Source: a virus
Virus record (IMG/VR): IMGVR_UViG_3300031456_000016
Location: 1 to 30,876 of that record
Length of the DNA: 30,876 nt
Reading direction: 5' to 3' (one strand)
Shown here: one piece after another, positions 16,388-22,444 of the stretch
How the letters are laid out: the number at the start of each line of letters is the position of its first letter
How positions within the stretch are numbered: the first letter of the stretch is position 1
Program-made: the position numbers and the translations under genes
The notes under the pieces: model-generated
What the model was told of the DNA's origin: nothing
The model's input: the letters and a program-made list of their open reading frames with translations, nothing else
Databases searched by the model: none

Positions 16388-16681
16388 CTAGAAGAGAGGG
16401 GTGGAGTATCCACAGTCAGCATGGGTCTTTACCCTGTGACAGGGCTTGCACAGCACCTGCACGTTGCCCTCGACGTCCTCGCCGCCCTTGTGTATGGGCT
16501 CGATGTGGTCTATCTCGACCAGCGAGGGGAGAGGCTGTGCAGGGCACGCAGCGCACTGAGGGCGGATGCCGTCGGCGACGTAGGCCGCGCGCATGAGCTT
16601 GCGCAGGTCTGCCGCAGCGTGTGAGCCCCGGGCGATGGTTACGCGTCGAGTGCGCTGTGAGCGCGTGTTCCGCGTGGCCAT
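16388..16681 (-). CDS. HNH endonuclease
   Basis: 97 residues, ATG with GGAGG 4 bases upstream. Basic N-terminus (TRNTRSQRTRRVTIARGSH), then the core CAACPAQPLPSLVEIDHIEP, GGEDVEGNVQVLCKPCHRVK: CxxC, D-H, N and C-x-x-C-H in the order of a complete HNH motif. It is a second HNH gene only 129 bases from the first. One may act with the terminase and the other may be a free-standing homing-type nuclease, but nothing shows which. The dispersed palindrome site 4 touches its Shine-Dalgarno. Confidence 0.88.
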   Translation of the reverse strand: MATRNTRSQRTRRVTIARGSHAAADLRKLMRAAYVADGIRPQCAACPAQPLPSLVEIDHIEPIHKGGEDVEGNVQVLCKPCHRVKTHADCGYSTPLF

Positions 16682-16690
16682 GTCGCCTCC

Positions 16691-16712
16691 AGCGTGCTCA
16701 CGTGAGGATGTG
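16691..16712. promoter_or_regulatory. Dispersed palindrome, site 4
   Basis: AGCGTGCTCAC followed by GTGAGGATGTG, centre 16701/16702, with a conserved CTCACGTGAG core. On the minus strand it runs ...CTCACGTGAGCACGCT and then GGAGGCGAC-ATG, so its arm abuts the Shine-Dalgarno of the HNH gene exactly as site 3 does for the portal. Confidence 0.75.
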
Positions 16713-16760
16713 CGCTACGCAAAGAACCTTCTACGGGTCTTTCCCCTGCGTAGCGCTGCG

Positions 16761-16834
16761 TGCCGGATCGAGGATTCGAACCAAGGACCTCCCCCTTGAA
16801 TGGCGGGGGTGCTCTTCCACTGAGCTAATCCGGC
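16761..16834 (-). tRNA. tRNA-like gene with nine-base anticodon loop
   Basis: 74 nt. Acceptor GCCGGAT/ATCCGGC pairs fully, D stem GCTC/GAGC with loop AGTGGAA, variable region AGGTC, T loop TTCGAAT, discriminator A, no encoded CCA. The anticodon stem CCCCC/GGGGG encloses nine bases (GCCATTCAA) instead of seven, and no U sits at the usual position 33, so the anticodon cannot be fixed (AUU, UUC or UCA are possible readings). The T stem CTTGG/CCTCG has two mismatches. It may be an unusual functional tRNA or a decaying one. Confidence 0.7.
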
Positions 16835-16970
16835 GAACGGGGCGACGGACTCTTACCGTCCCGCCTCCGTGTTCGCACCGCTGACTAGGCGGGCTACTAG
16901 GGAGGGGCTCAACTGTGAGCTTGCCCCTTGAGCTATCGTCGGTCCCGGTCAGGGCCCTATTGTCGCTCCG
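16835..16970. other. Spacer between tRNA genes with several hairpins
   Basis: No gene is visible. There is a perfect dyad CCCGCCT...AGGCGGG with 20 bases between, a 5-bp stem GACGG/CCGTC with a 7-base loop, and AGGGGC...GCCCCT on the minus strand. The minus-strand stretch GACCGACGATAGCTCAAGGG looks like a tRNA 5' end, but I cannot find a matching acceptor strand or T arm, so I do not call a tRNA. Confidence 0.4.
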
Positions 16971-17044
16971 TGTGTCTGGAAGGATTCGAACCTCCGGCTG
17001 ACGCCCCCACCAAGGAGGCCGCTCTACCGCTGAGCTACAGACAC
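16971..17044 (-). tRNA. tRNA, probably Pro (TGG), irregular anticodon arm
   Basis: 74 nt. Acceptor GTGTCTG/CAGACAC pairs fully; D stem GCTC/GAGC with loop AGCGGTA; T stem GGAGG/CCTTC with loop TTCGAAT; discriminator A; no encoded CCA. The simplest anticodon arm is GCCTC-CTTGGTG-GGGGC, giving anticodon TGG, but base 37 is then U rather than a purine and the variable region has seven bases. A nine-base loop with a five-base variable region is the alternative, at the cost of one stem mismatch. Confidence 0.8.
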
Positions 17045-17458
17045 AACGCGCGCTCAACCCCGGGAGAGATCGGGGGAGCGACGCGGAACCCTCCTCGGAC
17101 CGCCGCACCGGAGTGTCTGTGCGCGGGAGGGGCTCTACTGTAGTTATCGTGTGGTAGCGGCCTGGACAGCGCGGAGGGGCGAGGGCTCGGCCCCTGACGC
17201 TCTGACCTGCGGAATGACGAAACGCGAGCCTCTGACCTGGGGGTTGACGGTTTGATGGACGATCTCGGTATGCATATGTTTTTCCTTATGTGAATCCTGG
17301 AAAACCATCAAACCGTCATACCGTCATTCGCGCTGGTCAGGAGGGGTGCGGAAGCGGCGCCTCCGCTCGCTGTCGTCACTCGCCCCCGTGACCTGACCGT
17401 GACATGTCACGCACGGTATCCACTAGTCACAGTGCGTGTTCGTATGGTGTGACGCGCG
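17045..17458. other. Non-coding block after the integrase gene; candidate attP
   Basis: 414 bases without a gene. TGACGGTTTGATGG (17244-17257) and its perfect complement CCATCAAACCGTCA (17308-17321) flank an AT-rich centre. Inside is a second dyad, ATGTTTTTCC and GGAAAACCAT with one mismatch. Two direct copies of CTCTGACCTG-GG--TGACG lie to the left (about 17202 and 17232) and an inverted, weaker copy lies to the right (near 17333). Further right are the palindromes CGTGACATGTCACG (17398-17411) and GTGACGCGCGTCAC (17449-17462, over the integrase stop). Serine-integrase attP sites lie beside the integrase gene and have such dyads, so I propose attP at about 17244-17321. Confidence 0.5.
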
Positions 17459-19060
17459 TCACTCGTCGAGGTCGCCGCCCCCCGGCTCGGCCCACGTGAT
17501 CACGCAGCGCGCGGGGCCGTTGAACGGATGACCCTGCCCAGGTGCCTTGCATACTGTGACGTACTCCACAGCGATGCCAACGAGGTCGCGCCTGGTGAGG
17601 CCGTCCGACTTGGCCCATGTCTCCTCGGCGAGTCCATGGCGCAGGAATCCGAGATCGATCGAATCCCCACCGGTGAGCTCCTTGACCCGGTCCTCGGCCA
17701 CCTTGAGGCGCTCCTCGCGCTCCCGCTTGTGCGGCATCCGGTACTTGGCGCTGCGCCCCTCGTAGAACCCCGCTGCGTCGTCCTGGTGGAACTTGTCGAG
17801 GCCCGCCTCAGCGCTCCGCATCGCCGCAGTGGCCTCTCGGATCTCCTGCGTCTCCTCGGGCCTCTGGAGGGTTGTCCAGCGCTCCGCAGCGGCAAGCATG
17901 ACCGGGTCGTCGTCCTCGCTGTGCTCCATCCGCGCGAGCCAGCGAGAGGCAACGTAGCTCTCGACGGCCGGGCGGGAGACCAGGGCAGGGGCTGCGCAGT
18001 GGCCGCCTATCTGGTAGCGGTAGCAGTTGTACGAACTTCCCGTGGCGACCATGGCGCCCGAGCAACCGGCGCACCGGATACGCCCAGCAAGGATGTGCGT
18101 CGGCAGACCCGTGTTCGGCTCTGTCGGCATGATGCGCTGGCCGGACAAGGCCGCTCTCGCCCGAGTGGCGACGTCGGCCGAGATCATCCGGGGAAGTACG
18201 GCCTCGTCCACGCAGCGGACCCGTTCGCCCTTGGGGTTGAGGTAGGCCACGTTCGTACGTCGGAGGAGCACCGTGAGCCATCCCTCGTACGCAGGGTGCA
18301 CCACGAGGTTGCGCACGGAGGCGCCGGACCATGGCACTCCGTGTGCAGTCACGTGTCCCTCAGCGTGCAGCACACGGGCCAGCGCACGGCCGGAGGTCTC
18401 GCCCTTGGCCAGCGTCTCGAAGATGCGCACCACGACATCCCAGGGCGCGACCTCTGTGCGGCTGGAGGCGAGGCAGTAGCGGGGCGTCGTGTCTGGCTTC
18501 AGTCGCCGTGTCACGGGGTCGACGGCGAGACCGTACGGAGCTCGGCTCAGCCAGCGCCCCTCGTTCCGCTGTCGATTCTTGGTGGTCTTCACGTTGTAGC
18601 TGAGGCGGTGGCTGTACTCGCGCGCCATCTCAGCGCGGTCGATGATCCATCGGCGGTCGCGCTCGTTCATCGAGTCGAGGCGCTCATAGTCGAAGATCAC
18701 GCGTGCCTTGCCGAGCACGGGAACGACGGCCTCGGCGCCCTTGCGGCTGAAACGGTCCATGGCGTAGCACCAAAGCGCGGACACGTCACCATGCAGGACG
18801 GCGCTCAACGCTGCGTCCATCTTGGGTCGGTCGACGTCGCTCCACGCGCTGAGGTTCTCGGCCCATACCTTGCGGACCCGGTAGCCGTTCTCGTCGGCCC
18901 ATCGTCGGCCAAGCTCCTCCTGTGAGCGGATGGACAGTGCGCGCTCGCCCTCGCGCACGATGCGTGACTTGCGGAGGAGGAGATCTACAAAAGGCTGGTG
19001 TTCTGAGTCGCTCATGTCGTCGTCGTCGTGCGGAAACGGCCCGTTTTTAGACCTTGTCAC
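17459..19060 (-). CDS. Large serine integrase
   Basis: 533 residues from the GTG at 19060; an ATG at 19013-19015 would give 518. The catalytic domain has LLRKSRIVREGERALSIRSQ with the Ser of RKSR (residue 32) as likely nucleophile, and the conserved Arg motif MDRFSRKG (101-108). A recombinase domain follows (WLSRAPYGLAVDPVTRRL, VRNLVVHPAYEGWLTVLLR), then a zinc ribbon IRCAGCSGAMV...CYRYQIGGHC and a helical stretch of coiled-coil type (about residues 405-475). The enzyme joins attP and attB to insert the phage into the host chromosome. It is the only clear lysogeny gene here. Neither start has a strong Shine-Dalgarno. TGACCTGCGG motifs lie on both sides of the gene. Confidence 0.94.
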   Translation of the reverse strand: MTRSKNGPFPHDDDDMSDSEHQPFVDLLLRKSRIVREGERALSIRSQEELGRRWADENGYRVRKVWAENLSAWSDVDRPKMDAALSAVLHGDVSALWCYAMDRFSRKGAEAVVPVLGKARVIFDYERLDSMNERDRRWIIDRAEMAREYSHRLSYNVKTTKNRQRNEGRWLSRAPYGLAVDPVTRRLKPDTTPRYCLASSRTEVAPWDVVVRIFETLAKGETSGRALARVLHAEGHVTAHGVPWSGASVRNLVVHPAYEGWLTVLLRRTNVAYLNPKGERVRCVDEAVLPRMISADVATRARAALSGQRIMPTEPNTGLPTHILAGRIRCAGCSGAMVATGSSYNCYRYQIGGHCAAPALVSRPAVESYVASRWLARMEHSEDDDPVMLAAAERWTTLQRPEETQEIREATAAMRSAEAGLDKFHQDDAAGFYEGRSAKYRMPHKREREERLKVAEDRVKELTGGDSIDLGFLRHGLAEETWAKSDGLTRRDLVGIAVEYVTVCKAPGQGHPFNGPARCVITWAEPGGGDLDE

Positions 19061-19064
19061 TCGG

Positions 19065-19125
19065 CAAACACCCCTTGACCTGCGGAAACGTCAGTTGCAA
19101 GGGTGTTTGTTTCCCCTGGGGGAAC
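19065..19125. promoter_or_regulatory. Dyads before the integrase gene
   Basis: CAAACACCCCTTG (19065-19077) faces CAAGGGTGTTTG (19098-19109), equal but for one extra C, and a near-perfect 17-base palindrome GTTTCCCCTGGGGGAAC lies at 19109-19125. A TGACCTGCGG copy lies between the arms and an inverted copy near 19150. This is an operator for the integrase promoter or an alternative place for attP. Confidence 0.5.
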
Positions 19126-19170
19126 CGCACACCCTTACAAGAAGAGTAGCCGCAGGTCAGGGCATGCGAA

Positions 19171-19199
19171 AGCCCCGCCCGGATAGTCCGAACGGGGCT
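19171..19199 (-). terminator. Intrinsic terminator before the integrase
   Basis: AGCCCCG pairs with CGGGGCT, with an inner CGGA/TCCG stem. On the minus strand the hairpin is followed by TTTCGC, the same tail as two other terminators in this window. It would end transcription from the small-gene region before the integrase gene. Confidence 0.75.
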
Positions 19200-19209
19200 C
19201 CCGGGGCAC

Positions 19210-19587
19210 TCAGTTGCCTTGTGAGTTGGCTTTCTTCCTGGCTCGTGACCGCCGCGCGTACTCCGCCTGCTTGGCACGCTGCGCGTCTCCTCCCCGCGCG
19301 CGTAGCTCCCGCTGCTTGGCCGCCTGCTCGGCTCGGTACCCCTCCGGATCCGCCTCACGCTCCGCTCGCTGCCGCTCCCGCTGAGCCTCGTTGTGGCGAG
19401 CTCGGTAGCCCTCCGGATCGGCGTCCATCTGCCGCTGCCTGCGTGCATTGCTCCGCTCGTTGCTGCAAGGCGCGCAGACACGCTCATACGGGCGCATGCC
19501 CTTGGTCTTGGTCATTCTCATGCGCCAGTGCTCCTCCGTCACTGGCTTGGTCTTGCCGCAGTCGTCGCAGCGCCTCAGCTCATCCAT
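19210..19587 (-). CDS. Zinc-finger protein with charged repeats
   Basis: 125 residues from the ATG at 19585-19587; a GTG at 19599 would add 4. The N-terminus has LRRCDDCGKTKPVTEEHW and then RVCAPCSNE, the paired CxxC of an endonuclease VII/HNH-type zinc cap. The usual catalytic part is missing. Instead the protein continues with a highly charged helix containing two repeats, DPEGYRARHNEAQRERQRAE and DPEGYRAEQAAKQRELRA. It overlaps the upstream gene by 8 bases and is the last gene before a terminator and the integrase. A small DNA-binding or regulatory protein is likely; a directionality factor is possible but unsupported. Confidence 0.7.
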   Translation of the reverse strand: MDELRRCDDCGKTKPVTEEHWRMRMTKTKGMRPYERVCAPCSNERSNARRQRQMDADPEGYRARHNEAQRERQRAEREADPEGYRAEQAAKQRELRARGGDAQRAKQAEYARRSRARKKANSQGN

Positions 19588-19894
19588 TGGGGTATCCACG
19601 CTCGTTGGGGTTGATAGGGGCCGTCCAGGTCTCCCACGGCGACCGCCGTACGTTCTCTGTGAAGGTGCTCGACGGCGCGCGCCACTGGGTCTTGTGGGGC
19701 GGCTCCTCGCCTATCGCTGGGCTCGTGCCCCACATGCGGTAGCACCTGGATAGCCAGCGTTCCGCGCCCTCGCGCGTAGGCCACGTGAGCACCTTGCGCC
19801 CTCGCAGCGAGCAGAACCCCCGCATCTGAACGTCACGGATAACGAACACCTCGCCCAGGGGACGGACCTCGTACCGGTCCTGCGGGGCGATCAC
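19580..19894 (-). CDS. Hypothetical protein, paralogue of its neighbour
   Basis: 104 residues from a GTG that overlaps the upstream stop as GTGA (19891-19894). It shares with the upstream protein the pattern RY...D-QM-G-FC-L...A--WLS-C: here RYEVRPLGEVFVIRDVQMRG, FCSLRG and AERWLSRC. The remaining C-terminal half (PSSTFTENVRRSPWETW) is not shared. I do not recognise the family. Confidence 0.65.
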   Translation of the reverse strand: MIAPQDRYEVRPLGEVFVIRDVQMRGFCSLRGRKVLTWPTREGAERWLSRCYRMWGTSPAIGEEPPHKTQWRAPSSTFTENVRRSPWETWTAPINPNERGYPNG

Positions 19895-20091
19895 TGGGCG
19901 CTGCACTTGGACAGCCAATCGCGCGCAGCGGAGCCGGTGCGGAAACGGAGCTGCATGAGGTTCCCGTCTCTGTCGGGCAGCGCACAGAACTCGCCCCCCA
20001 TCTGCTCATCTACGATCTTGTACGCCTGCGCCAACGGGACCCATGTGATGCGGTACCGCGCGTGCCGATTCGTGCTGAGTACTGAGGTCAT
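19891..20091 (-). CDS. Small hypothetical protein, paralogue of its neighbour
   Basis: 66 residues, ATG. It reads RYRITWVPLAQAYKIVDEQM, GGEFCALPDRDGN and AARDWLSKCSAQ, clearly matching the next gene's first half, so the pair arose by tandem duplication. The pattern suggests a compact strand-rich domain with a C-terminal helix. No known motif. Confidence 0.65.
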   Translation of the reverse strand: MTSVLSTNRHARYRITWVPLAQAYKIVDEQMGGEFCALPDRDGNLMQLRFRTGSAARDWLSKCSAQ

Positions 20092-20113
20092 GTGGCGAGC
20101 CTAGCGCGCGCAG

Positions 20114-20377
20114 CTACTCACGCGATAGGGATACCGCGATGCCGCCAAGATGGGCCGACCAGGGCTCTCCACGTTCGACGGCCGAACGTCCATCCGTCAC
20201 CATCGCCGCACGCAACGGGCCCACCACGTCGACCAGGGCGCGCGCTTGGACGTCCGGCCCATGCGGCTCCATTGCGTCCCGTACAGCGCCGCTGAGGGCC
20301 TTTGCTGCCGCCTCCGTGTCGGCAACGGTGGCACTGCCCACGCCCGAGCCCTCTATCGTCCACGTGATCTTGACCAT
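20114..20377 (-). CDS. Small hypothetical protein
   Basis: 87 residues from the ATG at 20375-20377, 5 bases after the upstream stop. It begins MVKITWTIEGSGVGSATVAD, then a helix TEAAAKALSGAVRDAMEPHG. Coding upstream of this ATG overlaps the previous gene and looks like a shadow. No family recognised. Confidence 0.6.
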   Translation of the reverse strand: MVKITWTIEGSGVGSATVADTEAAAKALSGAVRDAMEPHGPDVQARALVDVVGPLRAAMVTDGRSAVERGEPWSAHLGGIAVSLSRE

Positions 20378-20382
20378 GGGCG

Positions 20383-20784
20383 TTAGCTTACGGCCGCCAA
20401 CCGGGGGAGTCCGCTGTGAAGAATGGCCCCACGTCTCACAGCCTCCGGTAGGTCGGCGTACTTCGGCCAGAGCACGGTGGGGGGCTCGCGCGGCATGAAC
20501 GAGCCGAGGGCGGGCGACCACATCAGGTGGTACTCCCCGAGGAATCTCCCCGTGAACAGGCCCTCAGCGGTGAGCCGAAAGGCTTTCTTGAACAGTGGGC
20601 CGCGCAGTACCAGGCCGACCACCGCGCCGTATGCGCCAAGCACTGTCCGGAGTTCGTCACCGGTATAGACGTACTCGCGACTCTCCATGGTCTCCACACG
20701 TTGCCAGCGCCAAGCGTCCACAGAGATGTGCTCGGGCACGCTGACCTGTATCTCTACCGTCGGAACTTCAACCGTAACGCGCAT
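20383..20784 (-). CDS. Hypothetical protein
   Basis: 133 residues, ATG with AAAGG upstream. The N-terminal strand MRVTVEVPTVEIQVSVPEHI is followed by a Trp-rich helix and a hydrophobic stretch LGAYGAVVGLVLRGPLF. The C-terminus carries a Pro/Trp-rich segment. A promoter with a long leader (about 155 bases) seems to drive this and the next genes to the left. No function can be assigned. Confidence 0.6.
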   Translation of the reverse strand: MRVTVEVPTVEIQVSVPEHISVDAWRWQRVETMESREYVYTGDELRTVLGAYGAVVGLVLRGPLFKKAFRLTAEGLFTGRFLGEYHLMWSPALGSFMPREPPTVLWPKYADLPEAVRRGAILHSGLPRLAAVS

Positions 20785-20947
20785 GACCTTTGCCTACCCT
20801 TTGCACACAGCAACAATCACGCCACAGTGGCCGAAATGCTGCACACGTGTTCGATCGAGTACCTAGTGTCACTCGAACACCCGTACGGAAGCAAGGAATA
20901 TGCCAAGCGTGTCTCTACGCTGCGTCATGACATGGTCACGCAAAGCA

Positions 20948-20976
20948 AATATAGATGTAGCGCCCACGCATGGGAA
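20948..20976 (-). promoter_or_regulatory. Candidate sigma-70-type promoter
   Basis: On the minus strand TTCCCA (20971-20976) is followed after 17 bases by TATATT (20948-20953). It sits just past the terminator-like palindrome site 5 and in an AT-rich patch, and would serve the gene at 20383-20784. Confidence 0.5.
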
Positions 20977-20994
20977 ATGCGGGCAAAGGAAAGG

Positions 20995-21026
20995 CCCCCA
21001 GCATCCTCACGTGAGGATGCTGGGGG
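20995..21026 (-). terminator. Dispersed palindrome, site 5, as terminator hairpin
   Basis: A perfect 32-base palindrome: the 22-base core AGCATCCTCAC/GTGAGGATGCT extended by CCCCC/GGGGG. It begins 17 bases after the stop of the gene at 21044-21373 and is followed on the minus strand by CCTTTCCTTTGC, so it can act as an intrinsic terminator as well as an operator. Confidence 0.75.
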
Positions 21027-21043
21027 AGTCGCGCTCGGGCCTG

Positions 21044-21373
21044 TCAGGCGGGCTTGTGCGCCCTGATGGTTCCGGTGCTCCGGTTGACCGTTCCGCCCTT
21101 GCCGCAGTCGATGCAGTTCGAGTACATCCGGCGCACGTTGACCACTCCCGAGTTGGCGCACAGCGCAGGCTCCGGGGTCTTGGCGGGCGCAGCCTCGGTC
21201 TTGGCGATGACCTCCGCGTCGGTGCAGTGCGCGCACGGCTCCCACTTGGCGGCCTGGTCAGCGGGGATGCGGATCGGGTCGCCCGAGGAGATCCGGCGGC
21301 GAGAGTTGGCGCAGGAGTAAGAGGCGTGACGCTTGGCGCCCTTAGCGGTGCGGTAGTAAGTGATGGTGACCAT
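21044..21373 (-). CDS. Cys-rich, probably zinc-binding small protein
   Basis: 109 residues from the ATG at 21371-21373 with GAGGAG upstream. Cys residues come as YSCANSRRR, EPCAHCTD, LCANS and SNCIDCGKGG, enough for one or two zinc sites. The C-terminal part (NSGVVNVRRMYSNCIDCGKG) resembles a zinc ribbon. It is flanked by promoter copy 3 upstream and the site 5 hairpin downstream and so looks monocistronic. No known family. Confidence 0.72.
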   Translation of the reverse strand: MVTITYYRTAKGAKRHASYSCANSRRRISSGDPIRIPADQAAKWEPCAHCTDAEVIAKTEAAPAKTPEPALCANSGVVNVRRMYSNCIDCGKGGTVNRSTGTIRAHKPA

Positions 21374-21401
21374 TTCGGGCTCCTCGTGTCGGCGTGCGCC
21401 A

Positions 21402-21431
21402 AGTAAAGCACAGGTACTCACGCTGCCGCAA
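21402..21431 (-). promoter_or_regulatory. Repeated promoter, copy 3
   Basis: -35 TTGCGG (21426-21431), 18-base spacer containing GCGTGAGTACCTG, extended -10 TGC-TTTACT (hexamer 21402-21407). The start codon lies 29 bases beyond the -10 box. It follows the terminator at 21439-21464. Confidence 0.7.
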
Positions 21432-21438
21432 CGCGAAA

Positions 21439-21464
21439 GGGCCCCCGGATCTCTCCAGGGGCCC
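21439..21464 (-). terminator. Intrinsic terminator
   Basis: GGGCCCC/GGGGCCC stem with inner GGA/TCC, followed on the minus strand by TTTCGCG. It lies 7 bases after the stop of the gene at 21471. Confidence 0.85.
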
Positions 21465-21470
21465 CGTGTG

Positions 21471-21938
21471 CTACTTCGCTGCGATCAGTCGAGCAAGGAA
21501 CCGGTCGAGGACGCTGTTCGCCTCCTCGGAGAGGTCTCGTGCCCAGCCGCTACCGTCGCTGGTTTCGTCCCCCACGCCGACCCCTGCCCGCTCGGCAAGT
21601 GCCACCACGATTACCATGGCCTCACGAGGGGAGAGGCCTACGGTGCCGTCTGCTCCGCTGTTGAGGATCTCGCGGGCCTCGTCAACGCGTGCGTCGGTGC
21701 CCGTACTACTCTCCTCGGCCGACACTGGCGCCTCCTCCAGGTCACCCACCAGGATTACGCGACGCTCGCCCGTGGCAGACTCCACGCAGACCTCAGGAAT
21801 GCCGCTGTACCCCGGTCCGCTGGTCTCGACGACCGTACCGACGAACGCGCCTACGGTCTCGTGGTCCTTGCGTACCGAGTGACCACGGCCACCGTTCGCC
21901 ACCGTGACCGTGGTGCCGATCGGGTATCGCTCGCTCAT
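21471..21938 (-). CDS. Hypothetical protein with KOW/SH3-like N-terminus
   Basis: 155 residues from the ATG at 21936-21938 with GAGGAG upstream. It begins MSERYPIGTTVTVANGGRGH, then VGAFVGTVVETSGPGYSGIP, a small-barrel-like pattern. The second half is an acidic linker and a helical end (DLSEEANSVLDRFLARLIA). It is preceded by promoter copy 2 and followed by a terminator. The barrel hint is weak; I do not assign a function. Confidence 0.7.
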   Translation of the reverse strand: MSERYPIGTTVTVANGGRGHSVRKDHETVGAFVGTVVETSGPGYSGIPEVCVESATGERRVILVGDLEEAPVSAEESSTGTDARVDEAREILNSGADGTVGLSPREAMVIVVALAERAGVGVGDETSDGSGWARDLSEEANSVLDRFLARLIAAK

Positions 21939-21966
21939 GATGCTCTCCTCGTTTGGGCGGAGGGCC

Positions 21967-21996
21967 AGTAAAGCACAGGTACTCACGCACGCACAA
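21967..21996 (-). promoter_or_regulatory. Repeated promoter, copy 2
   Basis: -35 TTGTGC (21991-21996), 18-base spacer with GCGTGAGTACCTG, extended -10 TGC-TTTACT (hexamer 21967-21972), start codon 29 bases beyond. The -35 box touches palindrome site 6. Confidence 0.72.
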
Positions 21997-22020
21997 CAGC
22001 ATCCTCACGTGAGGATGCTG
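21997..22020. promoter_or_regulatory. Dispersed palindrome, site 6
   Basis: A perfect 24-base palindrome with core AGCATCCTCAC/GTGAGGATGCT. It starts 1 base after the stop of the gene at 22022 and ends directly against the -35 box of promoter copy 2, a fitting place for an operator. No U-tract follows. Confidence 0.85.
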
Positions 22021-22021
22021 C

Positions 22022-22390
22022 CTACAGCGCCTTGCGGTGCACGAGCATGGCGAACTGGCGGGCGCCAAGCTCCTTGCTCGCTGCGCACTCCAAGATCATT
22101 GCTGATCTGTCCGCACCCTCGATGGTCACGAACAGGGGCGTTGAGTTCTTCTTGAGCAGCAATGCGAATATGCCCGTGAGCGCCACTCTCGTCGCCGTAA
22201 CGCGCTTCGCCGCCTCGCCCCTGTCCACGGTCACGGTGGCGCCGTAGACCGGCACGTCCTCCTGTCCGGGTGCGGAGAGCCTCAGCGGGTCCTTGCGCAC
22301 CATCATGCCCCCGACCCTGCTCGCCGCTACGCGCAACTCCATCAATTCCTTGGCCGCCGCTTTCTCGGCCTCGCTCTTCTTGCCAAACAT
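22022..22390 (-). CDS. Hypothetical protein
   Basis: 122 residues from the ATG at 22388-22390, Shine-Dalgarno GGGGAGGGG. It begins MFGKKSEAEKAAAKELMELR, a charged helix, then strands DVPVYGATVTVDRGEAAKRV and KNSTPLFVTIEG. Short MFGK-type starts of this kind often mark small proteins with a C-terminal PH-like fold, but that is only a resemblance. A terminator and a candidate extended -10 promoter lie upstream. Confidence 0.68.
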   Translation of the reverse strand: MFGKKSEAEKAAAKELMELRVAASRVGGMMVRKDPLRLSAPGQEDVPVYGATVTVDRGEAAKRVTATRVALTGIFALLLKKNSTPLFVTIEGADRSAMILECAASKELGARQFAMLVHRKAL

Positions 22391-22419
22391 GCTGACCCCT
22401 CCCCAAGATGACTGACCAG

Positions 22420-22440
22420 GCATCATATCAGATACAACGC
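22420..22440 (-). promoter_or_regulatory. Candidate extended -10 promoter
   Basis: On the minus strand GTTGTATCTGATATGATGCC contains TGA-TATGAT, an extended -10 element, directly after the terminator hairpin at 22445-22466 and about 30 bases before the start codon at 22390. No convincing -35 box is seen. It differs from the repeated promoter. Confidence 0.45.
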
Positions 22441-22444
22441 GAAA

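Noticed and set aside
16850-16965. Possible third tRNA between the two called tRNAs
   Set aside because: A D-arm-like piece exists but no matching acceptor strand or T arm could be found.
17528-18925. Long plus-strand open frame (465 codons) over the integrase
   Set aside because: Antisense shadow of the serine integrase with no domain features.
19776-19798. CCACGTGAGCACC, similar to the palindrome core
   Set aside because: It lies inside coding sequence, lacks the second arm and is probably chance.
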